A stretch of 40,161 nucleotides of DNA, from positions 1 to 40,161 of the forward strand of contig JAJZBI010000031.1 in the NCBI GenBank assembly GCA_021798985.1, read 5' to 3'. The position numbers were made by a program, and so were the translations under genes. The DNA is from Actinomycetes bacterium (GTDB lineage: Bacteria > Actinomycetota > Acidimicrobiia > Acidimicrobiales > Bog-793). This document shows positions 7,342 to 15,348 of the stretch, piece by piece. The notes below the pieces were generated by a model, which was given only the letters and a program-made list of their open reading frames with translations, did not search any database and was not told the DNA's origin. Position 1 is the first letter of the stretch, and each line of letters starts with the position of its first letter.

Positions 7342-9579
7342 CTATCCGACGGCGAGCGTCTCGGCGCTCGGAGGGCGGGCGCCGAGGATCGCCCCGAGCG
7401 TGTCGGTCGCGTCGACGAGCTCGTCGAAGTGCGCGAGCAGGGGCGCGAGCTCCTCGCGCCCGGCGAGTTGCACGGCGAGCTGGTGGTGCAGGCGTCGCAG
7501 CGGCGGGAGCGCCAGATCATTCCCGGCGCCCTGCTGGCGCCCGAACCGGTTGCCGATCCGCCGCGGGCCGCCCGGAGTGCTCTCGGCGCGGACGCGCGTG
7601 GCGAGCTGGGCAAGCGCGGCGCTGAGCGCGTCGCCAAGCGGCGTCATCTCGGGCACCGAGACGGCGAGCAAGGGGTGCTCGAGCGCGGCGCGCAGGCTGT
7701 GGACCGTCAGGCTGATCCGGCTGATAGCAGCGAGCAGCGCCTGGCTCTGCTTGAGGTCGAGGCGGCGCCCGCTCGGCTCGGTGAAGGCGCGGGTCACGAC
7801 GCCTTCGGCCTCGTTCCGCGCCCGGCGCGCGGCGCGCGAAAGCGGGGTGAGGGCGCGCGGATCCCGCTCGGCGCGCCCCGCCCACATCGCGAGCGTCGCC
7901 GACAGGTAGGCGGCCTGCGCGTCGAGGAGCGCGGAGAAGGCGCGCGGCGCCGTCGTCGTCGACCAGGTGGGCCACAGGGCATAGGTGGTGAGCGCGAGGG
8001 CTCCGCCGATGACAGTGTCGAGCAGGCGGGCGAGCGCCGTCGAGAACGTGCCCGGCGTGATGATCCCGACCAGAAGCACGACGAGCCCTGTCAGCAAAGC
8101 GGTGAACAGCACGTAGCTCACCTGGAAGGTCGCGCAGCATCCAAGGGACAAGAGCCCGATCGCGATCACGACGGCGAGGGTGCTCGGGTGCAGGGCGATC
8201 GCCAGCAGTCCGGCGAGCAGCACCCCGAGTGACGTGCCGACGGTGCGGGCGAGACCGCGCCCGAGCGTGGTGCTGAAGTCGGGCCGCAAGACGATGGCCG
8301 CGGTCAGCGCGACCCAGTAGCCGCGCTCGAGGGGGGTGCGCAGCGCGATCGCCTCGGCGACGACGACGACGATCGCCAGGCGAATCGCGTGCCGACCGAC
8401 GGGTGAGGCGAGCGTCGCGTCCGCGCGCAGCCGCTCGAAGAAATCGGCGACGCGCGCGCGCCATCCCCGGCGGGCCAGGAGCGCCCCGCGCAGTCTGGGG
8501 AGGCGGTCGCGCCCCGCGATCGCGCTCCCAGTGAGGTCGAGGGCCGCGCGCAGCTGGCCGGTGAGGGCATCGAGGTGCTCGCCGAGCGCTGCGCGCACCG
8601 GATCGCCGCCCATCTCGGCAAGCTCAAGCCCAAGCGTGCTTCGATCGGTGGCAAAGGCCGCGTCGCCCGCCGCGCTTGCCTGCGGCGCCCGGGCGGCCCG
8701 CAGGTCGGCGCCGAGGCGCCCCAGCGCTGTGCCGACGCGAGACACCGCTGCGTCGAGCGCGCCGCGCAGCGGCTCGCTCATTTGCTCGTTGGTTCGCGTC
8801 AGCCTCCGCTCGAGGCCGTCGATCCCGAGCAGCGCGAGGCGGATCCGCCCGCACACGGCGAGCAGCGAGCGCAACCGCTGCTGTTGCTCAAGATCACCGA
8901 GCTGGCGCTCGAGCAGGCCTTCGGCGGCCTCGATCGCCTCGGCCGCCGCGACACCGCTGCGGCGGCCCCCTTGGCTGGTGGCGAGGGTGGCAAGCGCGTC
9001 GAGGACGGTGGCGAGCGCGGCGCGTTGGTCCTTGCCGCTGAGCGGCGCCCGCGTCATGCCGAGCACCGCGATCGCGATGGCGCTCCCCGCGACCACATAG
9101 CCGGTGAGCTGGGCGGCGCCGAGCGGCGGCTCGGCGAAGCGGCCGAAGACGATCATCGCCGCCACGGCCTGGCTGCCGACCGAGGTGGCTGGCGCCGGCT
9201 GGCCCATCAACAGCCCGGCCGCGCCGCACCAAGGGATCAGGATCGCCGTGTGCACCCAGCCGAGGTCGCCCGTGACTGAGCCGACGAACACCGACAGCGC
9301 CATCGCGGCGGTGACGGCGAGGACCCCGGCGATCGAGGGGCGCCTCGGCGTGACGACGGTCGGGATGCCGGCGAGCAGCGCTCCGGCGGCCATGGTCGCG
9401 GCCGCGGCCGAACTCCCGGCGCCGAATCCGATGCCGAGCGCCACCACGATCGCCACGGCGACGCGAGCCGCTGGGAGCGGGGCGAAGGCGCTCGGAGCGA
9501 AGCGGACCACCTCGGCCAGCGGTGCCCGCAGCGCTCCGTGGGGCGGCGGCCGATCGCGCCAGTTCGCGCCCGGCGGCAC
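7342..9579 (-). CDS. FUSC-family membrane protein
   Basis: A 745-residue protein with the two-half architecture of FUSC/aromatic-acid-exporter proteins. An N-terminal block of about five membrane helices (residues about 35-175) precedes a soluble, Ala/Leu-rich helical region with coiled coil (about 190-370). A second membrane block follows (about 385-520: FAIRLAIVVVVAEAIAL, YWVALTAAIVLRPDFSTTLGRG, TSLGVLLAGLLAIAL), and the protein ends in a helical cytoplasmic tail. The segment YWVALTAAIVLRPDFSTTLGRGLARTVGT is diagnostic of the FUSC domain. Relatives export aromatic acids or similar compounds; the substrate is unknown. The GTG start lies six bases after the panE-like stop, so the two genes are probably one transcript. 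Confidence 0.85.
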   Translation of the reverse strand: MPPGANWRDRPPPHGALRAPLAEVVRFAPSAFAPLPAARVAVAIVVALGIGFGAGSSAAAATMAAGALLAGIPTVVTPRRPSIAGVLAVTAAMALSVFVGSVTGDLGWVHTAILIPWCGAAGLLMGQPAPATSVGSQAVAAMIVFGRFAEPPLGAAQLTGYVVAGSAIAIAVLGMTRAPLSGKDQRAALATVLDALATLATSQGGRRSGVAAAEAIEAAEGLLERQLGDLEQQQRLRSLLAVCGRIRLALLGIDGLERRLTRTNEQMSEPLRGALDAAVSRVGTALGRLGADLRAARAPQASAAGDAAFATDRSTLGLELAEMGGDPVRAALGEHLDALTGQLRAALDLTGSAIAGRDRLPRLRGALLARRGWRARVADFFERLRADATLASPVGRHAIRLAIVVVVAEAIALRTPLERGYWVALTAAIVLRPDFSTTLGRGLARTVGTSLGVLLAGLLAIALHPSTLAVVIAIGLLSLGCCATFQVSYVLFTALLTGLVVLLVGIITPGTFSTALARLLDTVIGGALALTTYALWPTWSTTTAPRAFSALLDAQAAYLSATLAMWAGRAERDPRALTPLSRAARRARNEAEGVVTRAFTEPSGRRLDLKQSQALLAAISRISLTVHSLRAALEHPLLAVSVPEMTPLGDALSAALAQLATRVRAESTPGGPRRIGNRFGRQQGAGNDLALPPLRRLHHQLAVQLAGREELAPLLAHFDELVDATDTLGAILGARPPSAETLAVG

Positions 9580-9585
9580 GGCGGC

Positions 9586-10548
9586 CTAGAGCAGCTCCTC
9601 GAGCTCGGCGAGCGGCACGCTCCCAGGGCTCGAGTGGCGCGCCGCGTGCTCGTTCGCGAGCCGCTGCAGCGCGGCGTTCACGGGAGTCGGGACGCGATGC
9701 AGCCGGCCGAGCAGGGCGATCTCACCGTTAAGGTAGTCAGCCTCGATCGTCCCCGAGCCGCGCGCCAGGCTCTGCCACGACGAGCTCTCCGACCGCAGTC
9801 GCTCGTCCATCGTCTGCTCCCGGAAGATGGTGGTTCGTTGCTCGAAGCTCGCCTCGGCGACAACCTCGAGATGGGCGGCGGCAAAGCAGGCACGCCCCTC
9901 CTCTCGCGCCCGCTGCACGTAGCGCTCGACCGCCTCGTCCTTGGGGAACAGCGCGTTGGGCGCATTGGCCAGGTTGGCGAGGAGCTTGCGCCGCTTCCAG
10001 GCGAGGATGTCGTCGCTCGCCTCCGAGGCGAAGCCGGCGCCGCGCAGGTCTTCGGCGAGCGCGATCACCCCCTCGTCGCGATCGCCACCCACCCGGCCGA
10101 CATCGAGCACCCCGGCGATCGGTGCCGAGGGCTGGGCGACGACGCCCGGACGGAGGTGGGTCGCCGGCATGATGACCAGGCAGCCGTAGACGGTGGGAAA
10201 GCGACGCAGTGCGGCTCGCTCGTTCTCGACGCCGTTCTGCGCACAGACCACCTTGACGTCAGGACCCGCCGCCCGGGACAGCTCGACGAGCGCCCCGGCC
10301 GTGTCCTGGCTCTTCATCGCCATGATGACCACGTCCTCGGGGGCAATGGCGATCTTGCTCGGGTGCTCGGCGACCTCGATCTTGAAGCGGTCCGACCCGC
10401 CCGGCCGCTGGAGGAGCAGCCCGTGGCGGGCGATGGCCTCGAAGTGCGCTCCCCGGGCGAGCAGGGCGACCTGGTGCCCAGCCGCGTGCAGCCGCGCTCC
10501 GATGACCCCGCCGATCGCCCCGGCGCCGTAGATCACATAGCGTGCCAC
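9586..10548 (-). CDS. Ketopantoate reductase family protein (PanE/ApbA)
   Basis: A 320-residue NADPH-dependent reductase-like protein. The N-terminus VARYVIYGAGAIGGVIGARL has the Rossmann GxGxxG motif. AMKSQDTAGAL, VVCAQNGVENE, the segment WKRRKLLANLANAPNALF with the usual catalytic-type lysine, and the C-terminal block REQTMDERLRSESSSWQSLARGSGTIEADYLNGEI follow the ApbA domain pattern (the usual S-Sx-QD-GR-EID region appears here as SESSSWQSLARGSGTIEADYLNGEI). Family members reduce 2-dehydropantoate to pantoate, but many homologues act on other 2-keto acids, so I give no gene symbol. The GTG start has AGGGAGG a few bases upstream. It is the first gene of a two-gene unit with the FUSC protein. 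Confidence 0.87.
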   Translation of the reverse strand: MARYVIYGAGAIGGVIGARLHAAGHQVALLARGAHFEAIARHGLLLQRPGGSDRFKIEVAEHPSKIAIAPEDVVIMAMKSQDTAGALVELSRAAGPDVKVVCAQNGVENERAALRRFPTVYGCLVIMPATHLRPGVVAQPSAPIAGVLDVGRVGGDRDEGVIALAEDLRGAGFASEASDDILAWKRRKLLANLANAPNALFPKDEAVERYVQRAREEGRACFAAAHLEVVAEASFEQRTTIFREQTMDERLRSESSSWQSLARGSGTIEADYLNGEIALLGRLHRVPTPVNAALQRLANEHAARHSSPGSVPLAELEELL

Positions 10549-10673
10549 GCGCCTCCCTTCTCGCGTCGATCTCGACGCTACGCCGTCGCCTGCTCGTCCC
10601 GGCCCTCTCTCGAGGGTCATCGGAGCGACTAACCTAGAAGCGTGGTTCGTACCCTTGGTGCGTGCCGCCCCCC

Positions 10674-10746
10674 GGGGGTGTAGCTCAGCTGGTAGAGCGC
10701 CACGTTCGCAACGTGGAAGTCGGCGGTTCGAGTCCGCTCACCTCCA
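10674..10746 (+). tRNA. tRNA-Ala(CGC)
   Basis: A 73-nt cloverleaf. The 7-bp acceptor stem includes G3:U70, the alanine identity pair, and the discriminator base is A73. The D-arm is GCTC/GAGC. The anticodon stem CCACG/CGTGG closes loop TTCGCAA with anticodon CGC, and the T-arm is GGCGG/CCGCT with loop TTCGAGT. CCA is not encoded. An excisionase-like gene and a tyrosine recombinase follow directly, so the 3' half of this gene is probably the attachment site of the downstream element. Confidence 0.96.
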
Positions 10747-11091
10747 CTCTTTTGTTACAAACTCCGCAGCCCGCAAGTCCCTGAACAGGGGAGACGCAGC
10801 CGCCGCCCGCGAGTTTGTGCGCAAGAGCCCTGTGCAAGGTGTGCAGCTGCACATCCGTGCGCTCCCCCTGTGCGCCTCTGCACACCCCCTCGGTCCCGCT
10901 CGGCGCGCCACCCCCTCGCGGCGGCGCGCCGCCTGCCCTGCGGCAACCTCGATGCCGTAGTGCGGCGGCGCCACTCAGCGCCCCGCTCGCCGGGCGCGCC
11001 CGCACGGGCGCGTGCCGATTGCACGCCGCCCGGGCGGGCGGACGGGTCTTCGGGCCGGGGCGAGCGCTCCGAGAACGGAGCAGCAGGACCG
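10747..11091. promoter_or_regulatory. Putative integrase arm sites and control region
   Basis: This 345-bp gap between the tRNA and the excisionase-like gene holds no convincing ORF. It contains a perfect 14-bp palindrome, TGTGCAGCTGCACA (10840-10853), inside a cluster of TGTGC direct repeats (near 10826, 10831, 10840 and 10869) with inverted GCACA copies. Such repeats next to an integrated tRNA are typical of arm-type integrase or excisionase binding sites, or an operator. That role is inference. Confidence 0.45.
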
Positions 11092-11433
11092 ATGGCGGGC
11101 CAGAGGACCCACTACACCAAGGCCGAGGCGGCGGTCGCCAGCAAGGTGAGCGAGGCCACCATCCAGCGCGATCATCGCGAGGGGCGGCTGCCGGGCGCTT
11201 CCTACGGCGAGAACGGCGTGCTCCTCATCCCGGTCGCCGACCTGGTCGCGGCCGGGCGCCTGGGCGTCGAGGAGCTGACGAGCGGCGCTGCCGAGCTCGC
11301 CCTCGCCGGGCGTGTCGGCGAGGACCTCGCTGCGCTGCGCGCCGAGTTGGCGGCGGCGCGGGCGCGCGCCGAGGCGCTAGCCGAAGAGGTCAGCTGGCTG
11401 CGCGGCGTCGTCGCCAGCGGGGGACTGCGATGA
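11092..11433 (+). CDS. Excisionase-like HTH protein with coiled coil
   Basis: A 113-residue protein. Residues about 8-55 (YTKAEAAVASKVSEATIQRD, then a GRLPGA turn and VLLIPVADLVAAGR) read like the MerR/excisionase-type HTH_17 fold. The C-terminal half is an Ala/Leu/Arg coiled coil (about 75-105) that probably dimerises the protein. Its TGA overlaps the ATG of the recombinase (ATGA), so the two are translationally coupled. In known tRNA-integrated elements a small protein in this place acts as a recombination directionality factor or regulator; that role is inferred. The ATG at 11092 is chosen over upstream in-frame starts because the longer version adds only Arg/Pro-rich, non-protein-like sequence. 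Confidence 0.7.
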   Translation: MAGQRTHYTKAEAAVASKVSEATIQRDHREGRLPGASYGENGVLLIPVADLVAAGRLGVEELTSGAAELALAGRVGEDLAALRAELAAARARAEALAEEVSWLRGVVASGGLR

Positions 11434-13574
11434 GCGGCGGGCGGCCGCTCACCGGCCGGGTCTTCCGGAGGGGCAAGCAGTGGTACGGGAGCCTTGTCCG
11501 CCGGAGCGACACCGGGCGTACCACGGTCGGCTTCCCCACGAAGGAGGAGGCGCAGGCGTGGGTCGACGAGCAGCTGCCGCGCGTCCGGGCCGGTCTCGAC
11601 GCCATCGCGCCGCCGGCCTCCCGGTCTCGGCGCGCGCGGCCGGCGCACCAGCCCCCGGCGCGGCTGCATGCGCCGGCCCCTGAGCTGCCTGACCCGAAGG
11701 CGATTGCCCACGCGTGGCACCAGGAGCGCTACGAGATGCTCGAGGTGGGAAACCCGGACACCTCTGACGGGGTGCTGCGAGACCTCGAGCTCCATGTCAT
11801 CCCCCTGCTCGCAGCAGTCGTCGGCAGCGAGCCCGCGGCCGGGCGGCTGATCGTCGTCGACTGGGTGCGCTGCCAGAGCGGCCGTGAACCGGCGTCCGCG
11901 TTGAGCCCGTGGGCGGCGGCCGAGCCTGGCTATGCGAAGGCGACGGTGCGCGGATGGCTCCGGAGCTTCCGTGCGATCCTCGCCTACTACCGCACCCTCG
12001 GTTACGACGTCCCGGACTGCTCGCGGGGCGTCCAGTCGATGGAGCGCTTCGGCGGCGAGAAGCGCCGGCGGACTTTCGTGCCGCTCGAGCAGGCGGTCGC
12101 GCTCGCCGCGCGCCTTCACATCATCCACCAGAGCGTGCTCTGGATCATCCGCGGCGCCGGCCTGCGGATCTCCGAGGCCTTCGGGCTGCTGGTCGGAAGT
12201 CTCATCCTCGACGCGGAGCGCCATGGCTTCCTCCTCGTCGACCAGCTCGGCGGCCGCTTCCAGGTCCGCGACGCTGACGGAAACCGACACGTCGTGAGCT
12301 CGGTGCAGCGCGGCAAGTCAGCGAGCGCCTACCGCTTAGTGCCGCTCGCGGACTCCCTCACGGAGCTGCTCCTCACGGTCATTGAGGTCTTCCACACCGA
12401 CGACGAAGGAAACATCGACATGGGAGCACGCCTTATCCCGGCGATCCGCAAGGACGATGGCGGCGAGCAGGCATTCCGCCAAGCGCTCACCCGTGCTGCA
12501 CGCGATCTGCAGCTGGTGTCGGATGCCCCGGACGACTACTGCGATGTGACGCCGCACGCGATGCGAAAGGGCTACAACACAGACCTCGCGTGGGACCACG
12601 ACGTGCCGGCGCTCGTGCGCCTGCGCACGGTTGGCCACAAGGCCGGAAGCGACGTCAACAGTCTCGTCTACACGCTCGATCGCCGGCTGACGGCCGACCT
12701 GCGACCGGCTGCGGAGTCCGTCGAGCGTCAGCTGCGCGCCGTCACGGCTTCCCTGCGTATCCCGACCGCGCTGCGGCCCTCCTACGCACGGGACCGCGCC
12801 GAGCAGGCGCGGGCCTACGACGCCCGGCTGCTCGAGCTCGGCTGGCAGCAGGATCCGCACGCCGGGCTCATCGGTGTCTCCGAGGCCGCGAAGGAGCTCG
12901 TCCTCGCCGAGAGCACGACGCGGCGCCTGCTCGCGCGCGGCGACATCCCCGCAGTAAAGACGCCCGAGGGCTGGAAGGCGCGTCCCGAGGACGTCGCGTC
13001 CTACCGCGACACGCGCCTGCGCTCACGCGTCACCCTCGGCGATGTCGCCGCGCAGTGTGCCGTGGGCTACGACCGCGCCTACAAGGTCGCGGCGCGTCTC
13101 GGGCTCGCGCTCGACAAGGGCCCCGACGGGGCGCTGCTCCTCTCGGTCGCCGACGTCGCCGCGGTGAGGGGAGAGTGCGAGCGGCTCGCCGCGCTCGCCG
13201 AGCGGGCGCTTCCCATCGGCGCAACGGCGAACCTCCTCGGCACGCGCCACTACGGCAGCGTTCATCGCTGGGTCGCTGAGGGGCGGCTCGCCTACGACGT
13301 GGAGCGCGACGGAGCTGGACACCGCTGGGTCACCAAGCAGTCGCTCCGGGCAGAACTCTCCCGGCGCGGCAAGGGCGGGCACCCGGCGCGCGCCGAGGTG
13401 ATGGATGCCTTCGGCCTGGACAAGGCGATGCTGAGCGCGTTGCTCAAGCGCGGTCTCCTCACTCCGGTCCGTGAAAACCGCATCAACGCCCGTTCACTGG
13501 TCGCGTGGGTTGCGGGATATCGTCCGGATCTCTTCGAGACACCGTTGTATAAGCGCCTGGCAGTCGAGGTGTGA
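11430..13574 (+). CDS. Tyrosine recombinase (integrase) with four C-terminal HTH-like modules
   Basis: A 714-residue phage-type integrase that presumably recombines at the adjacent tRNA-Ala. The N-terminus has an AP2-like arm-binding stretch (GRVFRRGKQWYGSLVRRSDT, then TVGFPTKEEAQAWVDEQL). A core-binding helical domain and a catalytic domain follow, with visible R246 (GLRISEAF), H376-R379 (HAMR), H403 (GHKAG) and nucleophile candidate Y414 (SLVYTL). Most integrases would end soon after the tyrosine, but this one continues about 290 residues. That tail contains four successive segments of 50-55 residues resembling MerR/excisionase HTHs (about 478-530, 531-585, 590-645, 650-705). Typical motifs are VSEAAKELVLAESTTRRLLARG and GATANLLGTRHYGSVHRWVAEG. 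The start is the ATG overlapping the upstream stop; the longer in-frame start at 10815 would cover the excisionase gene and is rejected. Confidence 0.9.
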   Translation: MSGGRPLTGRVFRRGKQWYGSLVRRSDTGRTTVGFPTKEEAQAWVDEQLPRVRAGLDAIAPPASRSRRARPAHQPPARLHAPAPELPDPKAIAHAWHQERYEMLEVGNPDTSDGVLRDLELHVIPLLAAVVGSEPAAGRLIVVDWVRCQSGREPASALSPWAAAEPGYAKATVRGWLRSFRAILAYYRTLGYDVPDCSRGVQSMERFGGEKRRRTFVPLEQAVALAARLHIIHQSVLWIIRGAGLRISEAFGLLVGSLILDAERHGFLLVDQLGGRFQVRDADGNRHVVSSVQRGKSASAYRLVPLADSLTELLLTVIEVFHTDDEGNIDMGARLIPAIRKDDGGEQAFRQALTRAARDLQLVSDAPDDYCDVTPHAMRKGYNTDLAWDHDVPALVRLRTVGHKAGSDVNSLVYTLDRRLTADLRPAAESVERQLRAVTASLRIPTALRPSYARDRAEQARAYDARLLELGWQQDPHAGLIGVSEAAKELVLAESTTRRLLARGDIPAVKTPEGWKARPEDVASYRDTRLRSRVTLGDVAAQCAVGYDRAYKVAARLGLALDKGPDGALLLSVADVAAVRGECERLAALAERALPIGATANLLGTRHYGSVHRWVAEGRLAYDVERDGAGHRWVTKQSLRAELSRRGKGGHPARAEVMDAFGLDKAMLSALLKRGLLTPVRENRINARSLVAWVAGYRPDLFETPLYKRLAVEV

Positions 13575-13729
13575 CGAGATCCTCACTGCCGCCGTCGGGC
13601 CCGTGGGTAGGCGGCCGGTGGCTTTGTCGTGTGATACTCAGTCTTTCCACGCCCAGGGGTGATCAGGCGGAAGAGTCCGCTTCTGGAGAATCTGGCGCAG
13701 GTGGCTAGACACCCCACGGCCCGAACCCG

Positions 13730-14944
13730 TCAAGCGGCCGCCGCGATCGAGGGTGGCCACGCACGGTTTTCGTCGTAGAGCTCACCGTGCTCGAGGCAGT
13801 AGTGCAGGATGCCGACGAGACGATTGCCGAGCTGACGGACGGCCTGGCGGTGGCTCTTGCCGCGGCTGCGGAGCTCGTCGTAGTAGGCGCGGGCTCCGGG
13901 CGAGTGAGTGAGTGCGCAGAACGCCCACTGGTCGCACGCGTCGGCGAGGCGTCGGTTCTTTGCATGGCGAGCGAGGACGACGAGGCTTCGCCCAGACGCC
14001 TTGGTGATCGGCGACGTGGCGGCGTAGTTCTTGCGAGACTGAGCGCTGGCGAAGCGAGTCCGGTCATCACCGAACTCGCCGAGCACCCGGGCGCCGAGGA
14101 CCGTCCCGAGTCCTGGCTGGGAGCGGACGACCTTGGCGTCCGGGTGCTGCTCAAAATGTTCTGACAGCGCCTGCTCGAGGGCGTCGATCTCGGCGTTGAA
14201 CGCCCTGATCAGCGCGACGGCCGAGCGGGCGATCGTGCCGTAGGTCGTGGTGAGCGTCGCCGGCGCTTCGAGGTGCTCGGCCCGCAGCGCCGCCTGGATT
14301 TCTGCGGCGCGACGCTCGAGGTTGCGGGTCCTGCCGCCTCTGCGCAGCGCGGCGGCGATCTTGGATAACGACAGCTGGCGCCCGAGCTCGGGGGTCGGGG
14401 CGATCTCGAGCACCGCCAACGCATCTCGGCTCGACAGTTCGGTGCCAAAGGCGACGAGTGCGGCCGGGTAGAACTCCCGCAGAGCGCTGCGTAGGGCGTT
14501 TGCCTGGCGCTGGCGACCCCAGATCGCTGACTGGTGCGCCCGCGCCAGCAGCTTCACGGCCTCGGCGAGCTCAGAATCCCCGGCGACCGTGCGGTGGTTG
14601 TGGCGGTCGGTGCGGACGAGGTCGGCGAGCATCTTCGCATCGCCCGCGTCGGACTTCGCGCCCGAGACGGCGTGGCGCTCGCGATAGCGGGCGGCCGACA
14701 TCGGGTTGATCGCATAGAGCTGATAGCCGGCGGCGATGAGCGCGTTCACGAGCAGGCCGCGGTCGGTCTCGATGCCGACCACGATCTCCTCCTCGTCTGC
14801 AGCGTGCTCGGCGACGAGCTCGTGCAGCTCCGAGATCCCGACCACGCTGTCGGCGACCCGGCGCTTGGCGAGCACCGTTCCGTCCTCGCCGAGCACGCAG
14901 CAATCGTGGTGGTCCTCGGCCCAGTCCACTCCGACAAAGAGCAC
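13730..14944 (-). CDS. IS110-family transposase (DEDD)
   Basis: A 404-residue RuvC-like DEDD transposase. The N-terminus LFVGVDWAEDHHDCCVLGEDG gives the first Asp, VVGIETDRGLLV the Glu, and AKSDAGDAKMLADLVR the two further Asp residues. The C-terminal Tnp_20 domain is seen as SQPGLGTVLGARVLGEFGDD, then SRKNYAATSPITKASGRS with a Ser in the position of the IS110 catalytic serine. Length is normal. The GTG start has GAGGAGGAG upstream. IS110 elements make no long inverted repeats or target duplications; known members use a bridge RNA encoded in a non-coding end. The gene appears intact. It separates the recombinase from the NERD-STAND gene. Confidence 0.92.
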   Translation of the reverse strand: MLFVGVDWAEDHHDCCVLGEDGTVLAKRRVADSVVGISELHELVAEHAADEEEIVVGIETDRGLLVNALIAAGYQLYAINPMSAARYRERHAVSGAKSDAGDAKMLADLVRTDRHNHRTVAGDSELAEAVKLLARAHQSAIWGRQRQANALRSALREFYPAALVAFGTELSSRDALAVLEIAPTPELGRQLSLSKIAAALRRGGRTRNLERRAAEIQAALRAEHLEAPATLTTTYGTIARSAVALIRAFNAEIDALEQALSEHFEQHPDAKVVRSQPGLGTVLGARVLGEFGDDRTRFASAQSRKNYAATSPITKASGRSLVVLARHAKNRRLADACDQWAFCALTHSPGARAYYDELRSRGKSHRQAVRQLGNRLVGILHYCLEHGELYDENRAWPPSIAAAA

Positions 14945-15279
14945 CGCTCCTCCTCTCTCTCGACCAGCGACGAGCCCGAGGAGCGATGCGGCGACCTAAT
15001 GGATCAGTGCTCGAGGCACGACACCCCACCAGCCGTCCAACTCCTCACCGCCTGGCGGGGCACGCTCTAGCCGTAGAGCTCGAGGCTCGGGACACACCAG
15101 TGCTCACCGCCAGGTGGCTCGGAGACCAGCCTCTCACCGGAAGCCGTTCCGCTCCCATTAGGACAACACCGAGTGACTGCGCCCTCGCGGACGAGAAGCT
15201 GCCGAGGTGCGTGACCTGCCGCTAGCGCGTTGCGCGTCAGCGGCAGCCAGCGCTTACTGCGGTCGTCAAGCGCCCCAGC
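14945..15279 (-). ncRNA. Possible IS110 left end with bridge RNA
   Basis: This gap of more than 300 bp lies upstream of the IS110 transposase and before the NERD-STAND gene, with no convincing ORF. On the minus strand it has self-complementary and repeated pieces: GGCGGTGAG occurs twice (once after CCT, once after CCA), with GC-rich complementary arms around the CTCGAG segment near 15075. In IS110-group elements the bridge RNA is encoded here, in the non-coding left end preceding the transposase. The exact boundaries and loops cannot be set by eye. Confidence 0.35.
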
Positions 15280-15348
15280 GTGAGGTTCGGCGGAACGGCC
15301 TCGGCGCCTGCTATCTTCGCCATCAGCGTCGCCAATGTTGCGGCAAAG

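Noticed and set aside
7429-9279. Several long plus-strand frames across the FUSC gene
   Set aside because: They are shadows of the minus-strand membrane protein; no start signals or domains.
10815-11429. A longer, 919-residue version of the integrase starting at 10815
   Set aside because: The extra part is Arg/Pro/Ala-rich, overlaps the excisionase-like gene in another frame, and the coupled ATGA start at 11430 opens the recognisable domain.
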